Shown piece by piece: positions 27,572-36,868 of a DNA stretch of 64,000 nt. Positions within the stretch are counted from its first letter, which is position 1, and each line of letters starts with the position of its first letter. Below the pieces are notes generated by a model, which was given only the letters and a program-made list of their open reading frames with translations, ran no database searches and was not told the DNA's origin. The DNA lies in assembly GCF_905397275.1 (NCBI RefSeq), contig NZ_CAJPUY010000027.1, positions 1 to 64,000 of the forward strand. The letters are read 5' to 3'. Origin of the DNA: Cupriavidus yeoncheonensis (lineage in GTDB: Bacteria > Pseudomonadota > Gammaproteobacteria > Burkholderiales > Burkholderiaceae). Both the position numbers and the translations under genes were made by a program.

Positions 27572-28546
27572 CTACTCCGCGTCGAATGCGGCGCGCACCT
27601 CTGAAATTGTCGCGGCCTTGTCCTGGAGATGCGGGTAATGGCCGATGCCGGGCAACAGCTTCAGATTCAGATGCGCGCGGCTTGCCAGCTCCTCGCCCAT
27701 CTCCTTGCGAATGTAGATGTCCTTCTCGCCCCAGATCACCGTGACGTGCGTTTTCAACCTGGCCAGGTTCGCTTCGAAATCGTCCTGGTCGCGTGTGAAC
27801 CGGGTGTAGTACTGATAGAACGCATCAGCAGAGGTCAGTGCACCGTTCTGCCATCCACGGGCCATGTCTGCCTTGAACTCCGGCGAGACTTCATAGTGCG
27901 AGGACTCGGGCAGCCCACGCGTGAATGCGTTCTGCAGGATCTCGTCGCGGGTCCGGTTGAACGCCGCATGCACAGCATCCGCGGTGGCGGGATCCTTGAG
28001 CCCCTGCAGTCGCTCCTGCATGAACTGCGGACGGTTGAACGGTGCAAAGTCGCCAACAATGATCCGTCTGGCGATGGCTGGGTCATCGACGGCAGCCATC
28101 AGGGCGGGCAGCGCCCCGATATCGGTCGCGTAGATCACCAGCCGCTGCTTATCGATGCCAGTCGTGGAGATGTAATCCACCAGCACCTTGGCATAGTCCC
28201 TGGGCCCATAGGAAAACTTGTCCACGCCGGGACGAGACGATTCGCCATAGCCGGGCCAGTCGAAAGCGTGAACCTCATAGTCCTGGCCCAGGGAAGACGC
28301 CACGTCTTTCCACGCGTAGAGCGTTTCAGGAAACCCGTGCAGAAACAAGACCGTGCCCTTAGCGCGCGCATTGTGCACAACCAGACGCCTTAGCTTGATA
28401 TCGGGATTGACTTGCACGAACCCGATTTCGGGCGTCGGCGTTGCCGCGTGTGCGTTGCCAATGAGCAATGTGGCAGCCAGGGCGGCTGCAGGACCGGCGG
28501 CACCTGTGAACCGAAGCGCGCTGCGAACCGTGGTTTTCATCGTCAT
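27572..28546 (-). CDS. Exported alpha/beta hydrolase, Asp-nucleophile type
   Basis: The 324-aa product has a signal peptide (TGAAGPAAALAATLLIGNAHA) and an alpha/beta-hydrolase fold: FLHGFPETLYAWKDV as oxyanion segment, YATDIGALPALMAA with Asp at the nucleophile elbow, and GIGHYPHLQD with the catalytic His. Asp instead of Ser places it with epoxide hydrolases, haloalkane dehalogenases or fluoroacetate dehalogenases rather than esterases. ATG 28546 is used; ATGs at 28540 and 28558 are alternatives. A TGCATATGCA palindrome lies 58 bp upstream, shared with the divergent marR region. Confidence 0.85.
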   Translation of the reverse strand: MTMKTTVRSALRFTGAAGPAAALAATLLIGNAHAATPTPEIGFVQVNPDIKLRRLVVHNARAKGTVLFLHGFPETLYAWKDVASSLGQDYEVHAFDWPGYGESSRPGVDKFSYGPRDYAKVLVDYISTTGIDKQRLVIYATDIGALPALMAAVDDPAIARRIIVGDFAPFNRPQFMQERLQGLKDPATADAVHAAFNRTRDEILQNAFTRGLPESSHYEVSPEFKADMARGWQNGALTSADAFYQYYTRFTRDQDDFEANLARLKTHVTVIWGEKDIYIRKEMGEELASRAHLNLKLLPGIGHYPHLQDKAATISEVRAAFDAE

Positions 28547-28603
28547 GTCTTTCACCATCTTGCTTGACCTGCAAGCACCCAAACCGACGCGGCGGGTTTC
28601 TGT

Positions 28604-28613
28604 TGCATATGCA
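28604..28613. promoter_or_regulatory. TGCATATGCA palindrome before hydrolase (candidate MarR site)
   Basis: In context GTTGCATATGCAGC. It is nearly identical to the complement of the copy at marR (GTTGCACATGCAGC), which suggests a common regulator. Confidence 0.6.
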
Positions 28614-28968
28614 GCATTGAAGAACGGTTTTGTATCCCTACTGTAGTGAATCGCCGGGGCCAACGTATTTGTTCGTATCTGCCGCTGCCATCGATACGTT
28701 GGCATACAAAAATCCCTCAGTGCGCAGTTCTACGTGTGCTCAAATGCAAATGCCCATCGTCAGGTTGCACGCGAAGTGGTCGGCCTCGTAGTACGCACCC
28801 GAAGGCCTCGGGATCCTCTCGGGCATTGAGGCGATTTGTACGGCCTGTATCGCGTGCCGGCGCTGACACGTTCCGTGGCAAATCAGGACAGACCGCCATA
28901 CAGACGGGACACAAGCCCTGTCCTAAACGGGTTCTGATGCAATTAGCTACGTTGACCGCCCGAATGGC

Positions 28969-28978
28969 TGCATGTGCA
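28969..28978. promoter_or_regulatory. TGCATGTGCA palindrome at the marR start
   Basis: This copy overlaps the upstream-most possible marR start (ATG 28972), consistent with autoregulation and with ATG 28990 as the true start. Confidence 0.6.
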
Positions 28979-28989
28979 ACTCGGTCACC

Positions 28990-29451
28990 ATGAAGACTTC
29001 CGACTCCAGCACCGCAAGAAAGGACAGCGCAGGCGCCGAAATCCTGCGGAGTTGCCTGCTTACCCGTACCCGTCAGATTTCCCGTGTGCTGACAGCAATC
29101 TATGACGATGCGCTGCGGCCGTTCGGGATCAACGCGCCTCAGTTCACGCTGCTTGTGATGATCCAGGAATTGGGCCCGATAGGCCGCGCGGCGCTTGGCC
29201 GACGCAACCACCATGATCGTTCGACACTGACCAGAAACCTGCAGCCGCTGTTGGCACAAGGCTGGATAGCCGAAGGCACGCCGGACGAGGATGGCCGGAC
29301 GCGGCCACTCGTCGTAACGAGGCTTGGTCAGACCCTGCTTCGCAATGCCGCGCCTGCGTGGGCTTCCGCACAAGCGACGACGAGGACGTTGCTCGGCGAG
29401 GCCGGTGCCGACGCCATCATGGACATTGCCCGTGGTCTGCCGAAACACTAG
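28990..29451 (+). CDS. MarR-family transcriptional regulator
   Basis: The 153-aa protein has the MarR winged helix: ISRVLTAIYDDALRPFGINA, QFTLLVMIQELGPIGRAALG, RRNHHDRSTLTRNLQPLLAQ as recognition helix, GWIAEGTPDEDGRTRPLVVT as wing, and TRTLLGEAGADAIMDIAR dimerisation helix. MarR proteins usually sense phenolic or oxidising ligands. It is flanked by an exported hydrolase (divergent) and an exported isomerase-like protein (downstream), both preceded by the same palindrome found at its own start. Confidence 0.9.
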   Translation: MKTSDSSTARKDSAGAEILRSCLLTRTRQISRVLTAIYDDALRPFGINAPQFTLLVMIQELGPIGRAALGRRNHHDRSTLTRNLQPLLAQGWIAEGTPDEDGRTRPLVVTRLGQTLLRNAAPAWASAQATTRTLLGEAGADAIMDIARGLPKH

Positions 29452-29478
29452 CGGCCACCATTTTTTTGCCATTGATGT

Positions 29479-29488
29479 TGCATGTGCA
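29479..29488. promoter_or_regulatory. TGCATGTGCA palindrome before the isomerase-like gene
   Basis: Third copy of the motif (GTTGCATGTGCATC), 68 bp before the TTG start at 29556. It suggests the downstream gene has its own promoter under MarR control. Confidence 0.6.
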
Positions 29489-29555
29489 TCATCACCGCAT
29501 CTTTTTTCCAGCGCCGTCCAGCCGGGCCATCTCATCGTCCAATCTGGAGATTCCC

Positions 29556-30023
29556 TTGTATCCCATGTTTAGGAATGCTATTCCGAGCGTCGCGCTCGCC
29601 GCCCTCATGCTGGCTGCCATACCCACTCAGGCCGAGCCAGCCCATCGCCCTACCTCATCGACTGTGCGGGCGACTGGAGTCTCCATTGCGCAAACCACGC
29701 CGATGCCAACTACGCCAACCACGAAGATATTGGCGATTGGCACCTTTCCGCCAGGCACGGACATGCAACTAGTCCAACACACTCTTCCGACCGAAGTTCG
29801 CGAGACGGCGCAGCTATACCTCGAGGGCAAGATTGACCAGTGGTATTCACTGGAAGACAGGGCCGGGGTGGCATTCATCCTGAACGTTACGGACGTAAAT
29901 CAAGCGCATGAAATGCTCGAGGCACTTCCCTTGGGGAAATCACACTTAATGACATTTTCGCTCCACCCAATTGGCCCTCTGAATCCGCTGCGTCAGCTTT
30001 TGAATCCGCCTTCCTCCCAGTAG
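29556..30023 (+). CDS. Exported muconolactone-isomerase-like protein
   Basis: The protein (155 aa) has a signal peptide (VALAALMLAAIPTQAEPAH), a Thr/Pro-rich linker and a C-terminal ferredoxin-like domain. That domain reads ILAIGTFPPGTDMQLVQHTL, then AQLYLEGKIDQWYSLEDRAG and EMLEALPLGKSHLMTFSLHP, resembling muconolactone delta-isomerase-type (YCII-related) modules. TTG 29556 has GGAGA 5 nt upstream; ATG 29565 is in frame but lies 14 nt from that site. Its target compound is unknown. It is the second exported protein of this fold class in the window. Confidence 0.7.
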   Translation: MYPMFRNAIPSVALAALMLAAIPTQAEPAHRPTSSTVRATGVSIAQTTPMPTTPTTKILAIGTFPPGTDMQLVQHTLPTEVRETAQLYLEGKIDQWYSLEDRAGVAFILNVTDVNQAHEMLEALPLGKSHLMTFSLHPIGPLNPLRQLLNPPSSQ

Positions 30024-30106
30024 AAAACCCAAGAACGTACCGGGCTGCTGCGTCCGCCGATTCTTTTAGAGGGGGCAGGCCACGCAGGGGGCCTGGTAGC
30101 AGGCGC

Positions 30107-31030
30107 CTACTGGCCGCCCTGCGCAAACATCGGCATGTCCCGCAGGATATGTTCAAGCAGCTTGAGCGCCGCCGCCGGTAACGGCCTCCCAGCTTTGACC
30201 AGCAAGCGCGCCTGGGTGCCCCTGAACAGCGGATGATCGATCGGCACCACCGTGAGCGTTCCGGCGGCGATTTCGCGATACGCAGCAAACTCGCCGCCGA
30301 TCAGCGTCATGTAGTTTTCGTAGGCAACAAACTGCTTGAGCGCCGTCAGTGAATTGGTGACCAGCGTCGGCCGGATCCTGATGTTCTCCGCGAATTCGAG
30401 CATCTTGGCGGCATGCCCGACGCCGAATGACGCCGGCATCATGGCCAGCGGCCAGGACAAGATGTCCTTGACGCTGGCGGCGCCGCCACGCAATGCCAAG
30501 GGATGGTCGGGCCGCACCAGCAGGCCGACCGGCTGCGACGAACTCGCCAGAGACTCGATGCGCGGATGTGGCGGCGGATTGAAGGCAAGTCCGATGTGCG
30601 CGCGACTTTCGGCCACGGCGTCGAGCACCTGATCCACGCCGAGGATCTCCATGCTGATGTCGAGCAGCGGGTACTGCGCGCAGAACGGCGCCAGCACTTC
30701 ATTGACCAGTGCATCCACGTAGCCCTCGCTCAGGACCAGCTGGACCTGCCCCTGCTGCAGGCCCTTGAGGGCATGGAGCTGGTCCTCGAGCTTCTCCTGA
30801 TGTGACCGGTAGCCGCGCCAGAACTCAAGCAGATGCGCGGCGGCCTCGGTCGGCCTGACCCCACGCGCCTGCCGCTCGAACAGTGTCGTGCCAAGTTCGT
30901 CCTCGAGCAGCCGGATCTGCCGGGTGATCACGGATGGCGATGTGTTGAGACTGTCCGCAGCGCCGCGAATGGTGCCTTGCTCGAGCACTTCGCGGAAATA
31001 GCGCAGCCGCTGCTGATTGATTTCACGCAT
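30107..31030 (-). CDS. LysR-family transcriptional regulator
   Basis: The 307-aa regulator begins with the LysR helix-turn-helix ([40 protein letters not shown]) and continues into a substrate-binding-like effector domain ([47 protein letters not shown]). It is divergent from the MFS-creatininase-RidA-hydrolase-MFS-amidase cluster and is its likely activator. The 160-bp gap would hold T-N11-A boxes, but no clear one was picked out. Confidence 0.93.
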   Translation of the reverse strand: MREINQQRLRYFREVLEQGTIRGAADSLNTSPSVITRQIRLLEDELGTTLFERQARGVRPTEAAAHLLEFWRGYRSHQEKLEDQLHALKGLQQGQVQLVLSEGYVDALVNEVLAPFCAQYPLLDISMEILGVDQVLDAVAESRAHIGLAFNPPPHPRIESLASSSQPVGLLVRPDHPLALRGGAASVKDILSWPLAMMPASFGVGHAAKMLEFAENIRIRPTLVTNSLTALKQFVAYENYMTLIGGEFAAYREIAAGTLTVVPIDHPLFRGTQARLLVKAGRPLPAAALKLLEHILRDMPMFAQGGQ

Positions 31031-31189
31031 GTCGAACCATCCACTTGGCCGATGACAGACTCACACCATACCTCATGCGTTGCCCACAGGGCAACGAAGT
31101 GTGGACATGGTTGCTGTTGGAGATTGCCCTTGTCGCTGCCACTATCGATCCATCACGCGGTACCCCCATAAAAGACATTGGAGACTGGC

Positions 31190-32476
31190 ATGCTGGTGAT
31201 CTCGAGCGAAAGCGCAGTAGACGACACCTCAACCCTCTACAACAAGATCAACTGGCGACTTCTTCCGTTCCTGCTGATCTGCTACCTGTTCGCCTACCTC
31301 GATCGCGTCAACATCGGCTTTGCGAAGCTTCAGATGCAAGGCGACCTCGGCTTCTCCGATGCCGCCTATGGCGTGGGCGCGGGGATCTTCTTTATCGGCT
31401 ACGTGCTGTTCGAGATACCGAGCAATCTGATGCTGCCGCGCATCGGCGCACGCAAGACCTTCAGCCGCATCCTCGTGCTCTGGGGCATCACCTCGGCCTG
31501 CATGCTGTTCGTGCGCAACGTGCCGATGTTCTACGCCATGCGTTTCCTGCTCGGCATCTTCGAGGCAGGCTTTGCCCCGGGCATGATCTACTACCTGTCC
31601 TGCTGGTACGGGCCGCAGCGCATGGCGCGCGCCATTGCGATCGTGTTCCTTGCCGGCCCGCTCGGCGGCATTGTCGGCGGCCCGGTCTCGGCATGGCTGA
31701 TCACCGCGCTGTCAGGCACCGGTGGCCTGGCCGGCTGGCAGTGGATGTTCCTGGTCGAAGGCCTGCCCTGCATCCTGCTCGGCGTGCTCGCCCTGTATTT
31801 CGTGCCGAACCGTCCCGCTGACGCCGGCTGGCTGACCGAGCAGGAAAAGCGCCTGCTCGCCAACGAAATCGGATCCAGCGCGGCGCACAACCATTCCTTC
31901 CTGGCCGTGGCCCGCGATGTCCGGGTCTATGTCCTGGCCCTCGCGTACTTCTGCATCATCGCCGCGATCTATGCGATCAGCTTCTGGCTGCCGACCTTCA
32001 TCAAGGCCCAGGGCGTGAACGACACCGTGCAACTCGGCTGGTACTCGGCCCTGCCCTATGTCGCCGCGGCCTTCGGCATGTACTACATGGGCCGCCGCTC
32101 GGACCGGGTCGGGGAGCGCCGTTTCCACAGTGCCGTGCCCGCAACCGTCGGCGGATTGCTGCTCGCCGCGTCCATCCTCGTCGACGGCAATCTTGCGGCA
32201 TCGCTGGTGTTGCTCACGCTCGGTACCTGCGCGCTGTGGATGGCCTACACGGTGTTCTGGGCCATGCCCTCCGAATACATCAAGGGCCCGGCGGCCGCAG
32301 GCGGCATCGCACTGATCAACACGATCGGGCTGTCGGGCGGCTTCTGGGGCCCGGCCATCATCGGATGGGCCAAAACCGCCACCGGCAACCTTCACCTCGG
32401 AGTGCTGATCCTGGCCACGCTGCCAATCATCGCCGCACTGATCATCCTCGCCAACAAGCTGCCCGCAAAGCGGTAA
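31190..32476 (+). CDS. MFS transporter, anion:cation symporter (ACS) type
   Basis: The 428-aa carrier has 12 helices and the ACS family signatures FAYLDRVNIGFAKLQMQGDL, GAGIFFIGYVLFEIPSNLML and FEAGFAPGMIYYLSCWYG. The family takes up organic anions such as tartrate, hydroxyphenylacetate or phthalate. ATG 31190 has GGAG 6 nt before it. It is the first gene of the cluster and is closely similar over its whole length to the carrier at 35360. The hydrolases that follow suggest that its substrate is an amide- or ureide-containing acid. Confidence 0.9.
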   Translation: MLVISSESAVDDTSTLYNKINWRLLPFLLICYLFAYLDRVNIGFAKLQMQGDLGFSDAAYGVGAGIFFIGYVLFEIPSNLMLPRIGARKTFSRILVLWGITSACMLFVRNVPMFYAMRFLLGIFEAGFAPGMIYYLSCWYGPQRMARAIAIVFLAGPLGGIVGGPVSAWLITALSGTGGLAGWQWMFLVEGLPCILLGVLALYFVPNRPADAGWLTEQEKRLLANEIGSSAAHNHSFLAVARDVRVYVLALAYFCIIAAIYAISFWLPTFIKAQGVNDTVQLGWYSALPYVAAAFGMYYMGRRSDRVGERRFHSAVPATVGGLLLAASILVDGNLAASLVLLTLGTCALWMAYTVFWAMPSEYIKGPAAAGGIALINTIGLSGGFWGPAIIGWAKTATGNLHLGVLILATLPIIAALIILANKLPAKR

Positions 32477-32488
32477 CAAGGAGTCGTC

Positions 32489-33238
32489 ATGCTTCTACAT
32501 CTCTCCACCTGGTCCGAAATCGAGCAGTTCCTCAAGCGCAGCCGCACGATCGTCGTGCCGATCGGCTCCAACGAACAGCACGGTCCGACAGGGCTGCTGG
32601 GTACGGACTGGCTGTGTCCCGAAATCATTGCGCGTGAATCGGAAAAATCCGCCGATATCCTCGTGGCCCCCACGTTCAACATCGGCATGGCACAGCATCA
32701 CCTCGGCTTTCCCGGCACCATCTCGCTGCGCCCGTCCACGTTCATCGCCGCGATCGGCGACTGGACCCGCTCGCTGGTGGTACATGGTTTCGAAAAGATC
32801 CTGTTCCTGAACGGCCACGGCGGCAATGTCTCGTCGATCGATGCCGCGTTCTCCGAGCTGTACGCCGAAGCAAGCTTTGCGCGTCGTCGCGCCGGCTTCG
32901 CACTGAAGCTCTGCAACTGGTGGGATCTCGCAGGCGTGGGCGAACTGGCACGAGACCAGTTCCCGACCGGCCACGGCGCCCATGCCACACCCTCGGAAAT
33001 TGCGATCACGCAGTACGCCTTGCCCGACTCGGTCAAGTCGGCCGACTATGCGCCGCCCATTGCCCCGAGCGGCCCGATCCGCGAAGCCCTCGACTTCCGT
33101 GCCCGCTTCCCGGACGGACGCATCGGTTCCGATCCAGGCCTGGCCACGCGCGAGAAAGGCCGCGCACTGGTCGAACTGGCCGCGCAGTCCCTGGTGCGCG
33201 AACTCGAAGCGTTCGGCCGCGAACCGATGCCGGACTGA
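32489..33238 (+). CDS. Creatininase-family amidohydrolase
   Basis: The 249-aa enzyme has the creatininase metal-site motifs: VPIGSNEQHGPTGLLGTDW at the N-terminus with the Glu, His and Asp metal ligands, and LFLNGHGGN in the middle. GHGAHATPSEIA supplies the later acidic residue. Family members open cyclic amides such as creatinine or formylaminopyrimidine, or cleave mycofactocin precursors. A strong AAGGAG site precedes the ATG. Its place between an organic-anion carrier, RidA and a carbamoylase-like hydrolase favours a cyclic amide nutrient over a cofactor role. Confidence 0.9.
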   Translation: MLLHLSTWSEIEQFLKRSRTIVVPIGSNEQHGPTGLLGTDWLCPEIIARESEKSADILVAPTFNIGMAQHHLGFPGTISLRPSTFIAAIGDWTRSLVVHGFEKILFLNGHGGNVSSIDAAFSELYAEASFARRRAGFALKLCNWWDLAGVGELARDQFPTGHGAHATPSEIAITQYALPDSVKSADYAPPIAPSGPIREALDFRARFPDGRIGSDPGLATREKGRALVELAAQSLVRELEAFGREPMPD

Positions 33239-33315
33239 AACCGGTCCGCCGGCGCCACATGACTCGCGATGACTCCCCGTGGCGCCAGTCATCTTGCCCT
33301 CCATCGACAAGCATC

Positions 33316-33780
33316 ATGCAATCACACGATATCCACCAAAGACTGAAAGCACTCGACATCGAGCTGTCCCCCGCAGGCGCGCCCGCTGCCGCGTACGTCA
33401 TGAGCGCGCAGAGCGGCAACCTTGTCTACCTGTCCGGCCACATTGCGAAGAAGAACGGCAACGTGCGGGTTGGCAAGCTCGGCGCCACGATGTCGACGGA
33501 CGAGGGCCGCGCAGCGGCCCGCGCGGTCGCAATCGATCTGTTGTCGACGCTACAGGCCCATACCGGCGATCTGAATCGGGTCAAACGCATCGTCAAGGTC
33601 ATGAGCCTGGTCAATTCAACGCCCGACTTCACCGAGCAGCATCTGGTCACCAACGGCGCATCGGAGCTGTTCGTCGAGGTGTTCGGCGAGGCCGGCAAGC
33701 ATGCGCGGTCGGCATTCGGTGTCGCACAGATTCCGCTGGGGGCCTGCGTGGAGATCGAAGCCTGCGTCGAACTGGACTGA
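33316..33780 (+). CDS. RidA-family protein
   Basis: The 154-aa product resembles RidA superfamily members of the longer bacterial type: LVYLSGHIAKKNGNVRVGKL, the central NRVKRIVKVMSLVNSTPDFT, and the C-terminal signature ARSAFGVAQIPLGACVEIEA with the conserved Arg and Glu. RidA proteins hydrolyse reactive enamines or imines, fitting a pathway that releases amino-acid-like intermediates. It sits 77 bp after the creatininase gene. A second RidA in the window (16651) is only distantly similar. Confidence 0.88.
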   Translation: MQSHDIHQRLKALDIELSPAGAPAAAYVMSAQSGNLVYLSGHIAKKNGNVRVGKLGATMSTDEGRAAARAVAIDLLSTLQAHTGDLNRVKRIVKVMSLVNSTPDFTEQHLVTNGASELFVEVFGEAGKHARSAFGVAQIPLGACVEIEACVELD

Positions 33781-33894
33781 GGCATCCGATTGAACCAAAC
33801 AGAGCACGCAGATGAACTTTTAATATCTGCGCGACAACTTTCAACGCGGCAACCAGTTGCTCATGCTAAGCAACGAAACCAGGCAAGCAGTCAG

Positions 33895-35169
33895 ATGAAC
33901 GCCCCCACTCCCCCCTCCTCTCTTACCCCCGTCGGTCCCCGCATCAATAGCCACCGGCTCTGGGAACATGTCTGCGCCATGGCAAGGATCGGCGCCACGG
34001 CCAAAGGCGGTGTCAACCGCCAGGCGCTCACCGCGGAAGACACGCAGGGCAAGACGCTGTTGCTCCAGTGGGCATCCAGGCGTGGCTATCAGACTTCGAT
34101 TGACCCGATCGGCAATCTTTTCATCCGCCGCCCGGGAAGGAATCCGGGCCTCAGCCCGGTATTGACGGGTTCTCATCTTGACTCCCAGCCGACCGGAGGC
34201 AGATTCGACGGTGTCTACGGCGTGCTTGCCGGTTTCGAGGTACTCGAGACACTTGACGATCACGGCATGGAGACCGAACGCCCGATCGAGCTCGTTGTGT
34301 GGATGAACGAGGAGGGCTCAAGGTTCCCTCCCCCCACGATGGGCTCCGCCGTTGCGGCCGGCGCGCTGCCGCTGGCCGATGCATTGGCCATCAAGGACGT
34401 CAGCGGGATCGATGTGGAAAGCGCATTGAAGGCACAGGTCGCCGAGCTGCCGGTTCTGGAGAAGCGCCCGCTTGGCATGAGCGGCTTTGCCTATATCGAA
34501 GCCCACATCGAGCAGGGCCCCATCCTTGAGAACCAGGCATGCGATGTGGGCATTGTCACGGGCATTCAGGGACTTCATGCCTACGAGATCCAACTGCTAG
34601 GCGCCGAGGCCCACGCGGGCACGACGCCGCTGCGGCATCGCAAGGATGCTTTGGTGGCCGCCACCACGCTTATCGGATACCTTCGCGCCGCGATAGACGA
34701 CCCCGAGGACATCCTGCGCTTCACCGTCGGAAGGCTGGAGGTTTATCCGGGATCGCCCAACACCGTGCCAGGAAGAGTGACATTCAATATCGATCTGCGG
34801 CATCCGGACCCCGATTCCCTCCTGCGTGCCGGCGAGACGATCCTTCGACTTTGCGCCGGCGAGATCGAAGGCTGCCCGGTGTCAGCGAAGGTTCTGTTGC
34901 GGTCCACGCCGATAACCTTCGACGATCGCGTGGTGGCAACCGTGCGCAAGGCTGCTAGCGGTCGGGCCATGAAATTCCTGGACATCGTTTCCGGCGCGAC
35001 CCACGACGCCAAGTACACCGCGCAACATATTCCCACCGGGATGATTTTCGTGCCTTGCGAAAAGGGCATCAGCCACAACGAGGCCGAGAACGCGCGCGAA
35101 GTCGATGTCGCGGCTGGGGCGCAGGTCCTCTGCGACGCCATGCTTGCGATCATGTCCGAACCACTTTAA
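33895..35169 (+). CDS. M20-family Zn-dependent hydrolase (carbamoylase/allantoate amidohydrolase type)
   Basis: The 424-aa enzyme shows the dinuclear zinc site of N-carbamoyl-L-amino-acid hydrolases and allantoate amidohydrolases: LTGSHLDSQPTGGRFDG with His and Asp, VVWMNEEGSRFPPPTMGS with the bridging Glu pair, and FAYIEAHIEQGPILEN. LGAEAHAGTTPLRHRKDA is the dimerisation-domain signature, and FVPCEKGISHNEAE supplies the last His. It would split an N-carbamoyl or ureido acid to an amino acid, CO2 and ammonia. Position after creatininase and RidA supports ring opening followed by decarbamoylation. Confidence 0.9.
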   Translation: MNAPTPPSSLTPVGPRINSHRLWEHVCAMARIGATAKGGVNRQALTAEDTQGKTLLLQWASRRGYQTSIDPIGNLFIRRPGRNPGLSPVLTGSHLDSQPTGGRFDGVYGVLAGFEVLETLDDHGMETERPIELVVWMNEEGSRFPPPTMGSAVAAGALPLADALAIKDVSGIDVESALKAQVAELPVLEKRPLGMSGFAYIEAHIEQGPILENQACDVGIVTGIQGLHAYEIQLLGAEAHAGTTPLRHRKDALVAATTLIGYLRAAIDDPEDILRFTVGRLEVYPGSPNTVPGRVTFNIDLRHPDPDSLLRAGETILRLCAGEIEGCPVSAKVLLRSTPITFDDRVVATVRKAASGRAMKFLDIVSGATHDAKYTAQHIPTGMIFVPCEKGISHNEAENAREVDVAAGAQVLCDAMLAIMSEPL

Positions 35170-35359
35170 GCCGTTCCAACTGCCCACATCGATTCCGGAC
35201 TAAGGGCACACGGGCAGCCATCGGACGCGCGGCCACCGCGAAGTGTCGGTCGACACAAAGCGAAGTTGCCACGCCATAACGCCAGAACCATTTCGACCAC
35301 GGATGTCGGCGCCGACGCGCACCGTGGCGACGCTAAACACACCAACAGAGGAGAGGTCT

Positions 35360-36706
35360 GTGTCTCGGAAGGAGCAAATTTCAGAGAGCAGGATGGACGG
35401 TGCGTCCCTCTATCGAAAGGTAGATATACGCCTGCTGCCGCTGCTGTTCATTGGCTTCATGTTCGCTTATCTGGACAGAGTCAACGTAGGCTTTGCGAAG
35501 CTTCAGATGCAGAGCGACCTCGGCTTCTCCGACGCCGCCTACGGCATCGGGGCAGGAATATTTTTCGTGGGCTATGTCCTGTTCGAGGTGCCAAGCAATC
35601 TCTTGCTGCCCAGGGTTGGCGCCCGGCTTACCTTCAGCCGCATCATGGTGCTCTGGGGTATTACCTCGATGTGCATGGTGTTCGTCAATAGCGTCCCGGT
35701 GTTCTACGCCCTGCGCTTTCTGCTGGGCGTCTTCGAAGCCGGCTTCGCGCCGGGCGTCCTGTTCTACCTGTCGCGCTGGTATGGTCCGAGCCGCATCGCC
35801 GGCGCAATTTCGATGGTTTGGCTTGCGGGTCCTTTCAGCGGAATTGTTGGCGGGCCGCTGTCGGCGTGGATCATGACAGCTTTCGCCGGTACGGCCAGCC
35901 TCGCCGGTTGGCAATGGATGTTTCTCATTGAAGGCGCCCCAACCCTCGTGCTTGGCGTCGCGGCCTACTTCCTGCTCGTCGATGACCCATCCAATGCGAA
36001 ATGGCTCAACGACACGGAGAAACGCGCGCTGGCCGCGGAAACGAACACGGCTGCAGACCGGCGGCACGGATCGTTTCTCATGGTACTGCGTGATCCCAAG
36101 GTGTATATCCTGGCGGTAGCCTATCTGTGCATCATCGCGCCGATCTACGCCCTGAGCTTCTGGCTGCCGACAATCATCAAATCCGCCGGCGTCACCAGCA
36201 CACAGACCCTCGGTTGGTATGCGGCGATTCCTTATGTGGCAGCGGCGTTTGCCATCTTCTTCGGCGGCCGCAGCTCCGACAGGCGTCAGGAGCGTCGAAT
36301 CCACATCGCCGTGCCGGCTGCCATCAGCAGTCTTTGCTTCATTGGCTGGTACCTCGCCGACGGCAATCTCGCACTGACACTGGTATGCGTTACCGTCGCT
36401 ACCGGCCTGATGTGGATGGCCAACATCGTCTTCTGGGCGGTTCCGCCCGCGTACATCAAGGGCAACGCACGAGCAGGAGCCATTGCCCTGATCAATACGA
36501 TTGGCCTGTCTGGCGGCTTCTTCGGGCCAAGCATCATCGGCTGGTCGAAATCCGTGACTGGCAGCATCTACCCCGGGTTCCTGCTGATGGCAGCGATGTT
36601 GCTGGTGTGTGCATTCATCATCCTGTTCCTGCGCCTGAAGCCCAGGGGCGATACTGCGCTTCGCCACGAGTCACCCATGCCGGCCAGCGCGCGTCAAGCG
36701 AAGTAA
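35360..36706 (+). CDS. MFS transporter, ACS type (paralogue of 31190 carrier)
   Basis: The carrier (448 aa) begins at GTG 35360 with GAGGAGAGG upstream; ATG 35393 is an alternative. Signatures FAYLDRVNVGFAKLQMQSDL, GAGIFFVGYVLFEVPSNLLL and FEAGFAPGVLFYLSRWYG align residue for residue with the transporter at the cluster start, indicating duplication or recruitment of close paralogues. It is followed by an amidase, so the second carrier-hydrolase unit may handle a related amide. Confidence 0.9.
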   Translation: MSRKEQISESRMDGASLYRKVDIRLLPLLFIGFMFAYLDRVNVGFAKLQMQSDLGFSDAAYGIGAGIFFVGYVLFEVPSNLLLPRVGARLTFSRIMVLWGITSMCMVFVNSVPVFYALRFLLGVFEAGFAPGVLFYLSRWYGPSRIAGAISMVWLAGPFSGIVGGPLSAWIMTAFAGTASLAGWQWMFLIEGAPTLVLGVAAYFLLVDDPSNAKWLNDTEKRALAAETNTAADRRHGSFLMVLRDPKVYILAVAYLCIIAPIYALSFWLPTIIKSAGVTSTQTLGWYAAIPYVAAAFAIFFGGRSSDRRQERRIHIAVPAAISSLCFIGWYLADGNLALTLVCVTVATGLMWMANIVFWAVPPAYIKGNARAGAIALINTIGLSGGFFGPSIIGWSKSVTGSIYPGFLLMAAMLLVCAFIILFLRLKPRGDTALRHESPMPASARQAK

Positions 36707-36868
36707 GTTCCTCTGGCCAGTGATCACGCCTGCCAGCAGGCACTCGACTATGAAACACCCGGGGGGGCGATGCGGGACAAACGTCTTTCATTGCCTGCGG
36801 TCAGACCAGCCAGATGCGCAACCGTTGCGATGCGCGCCCTCCCGATGTCCCCGAAAGAGAACGTCCAC

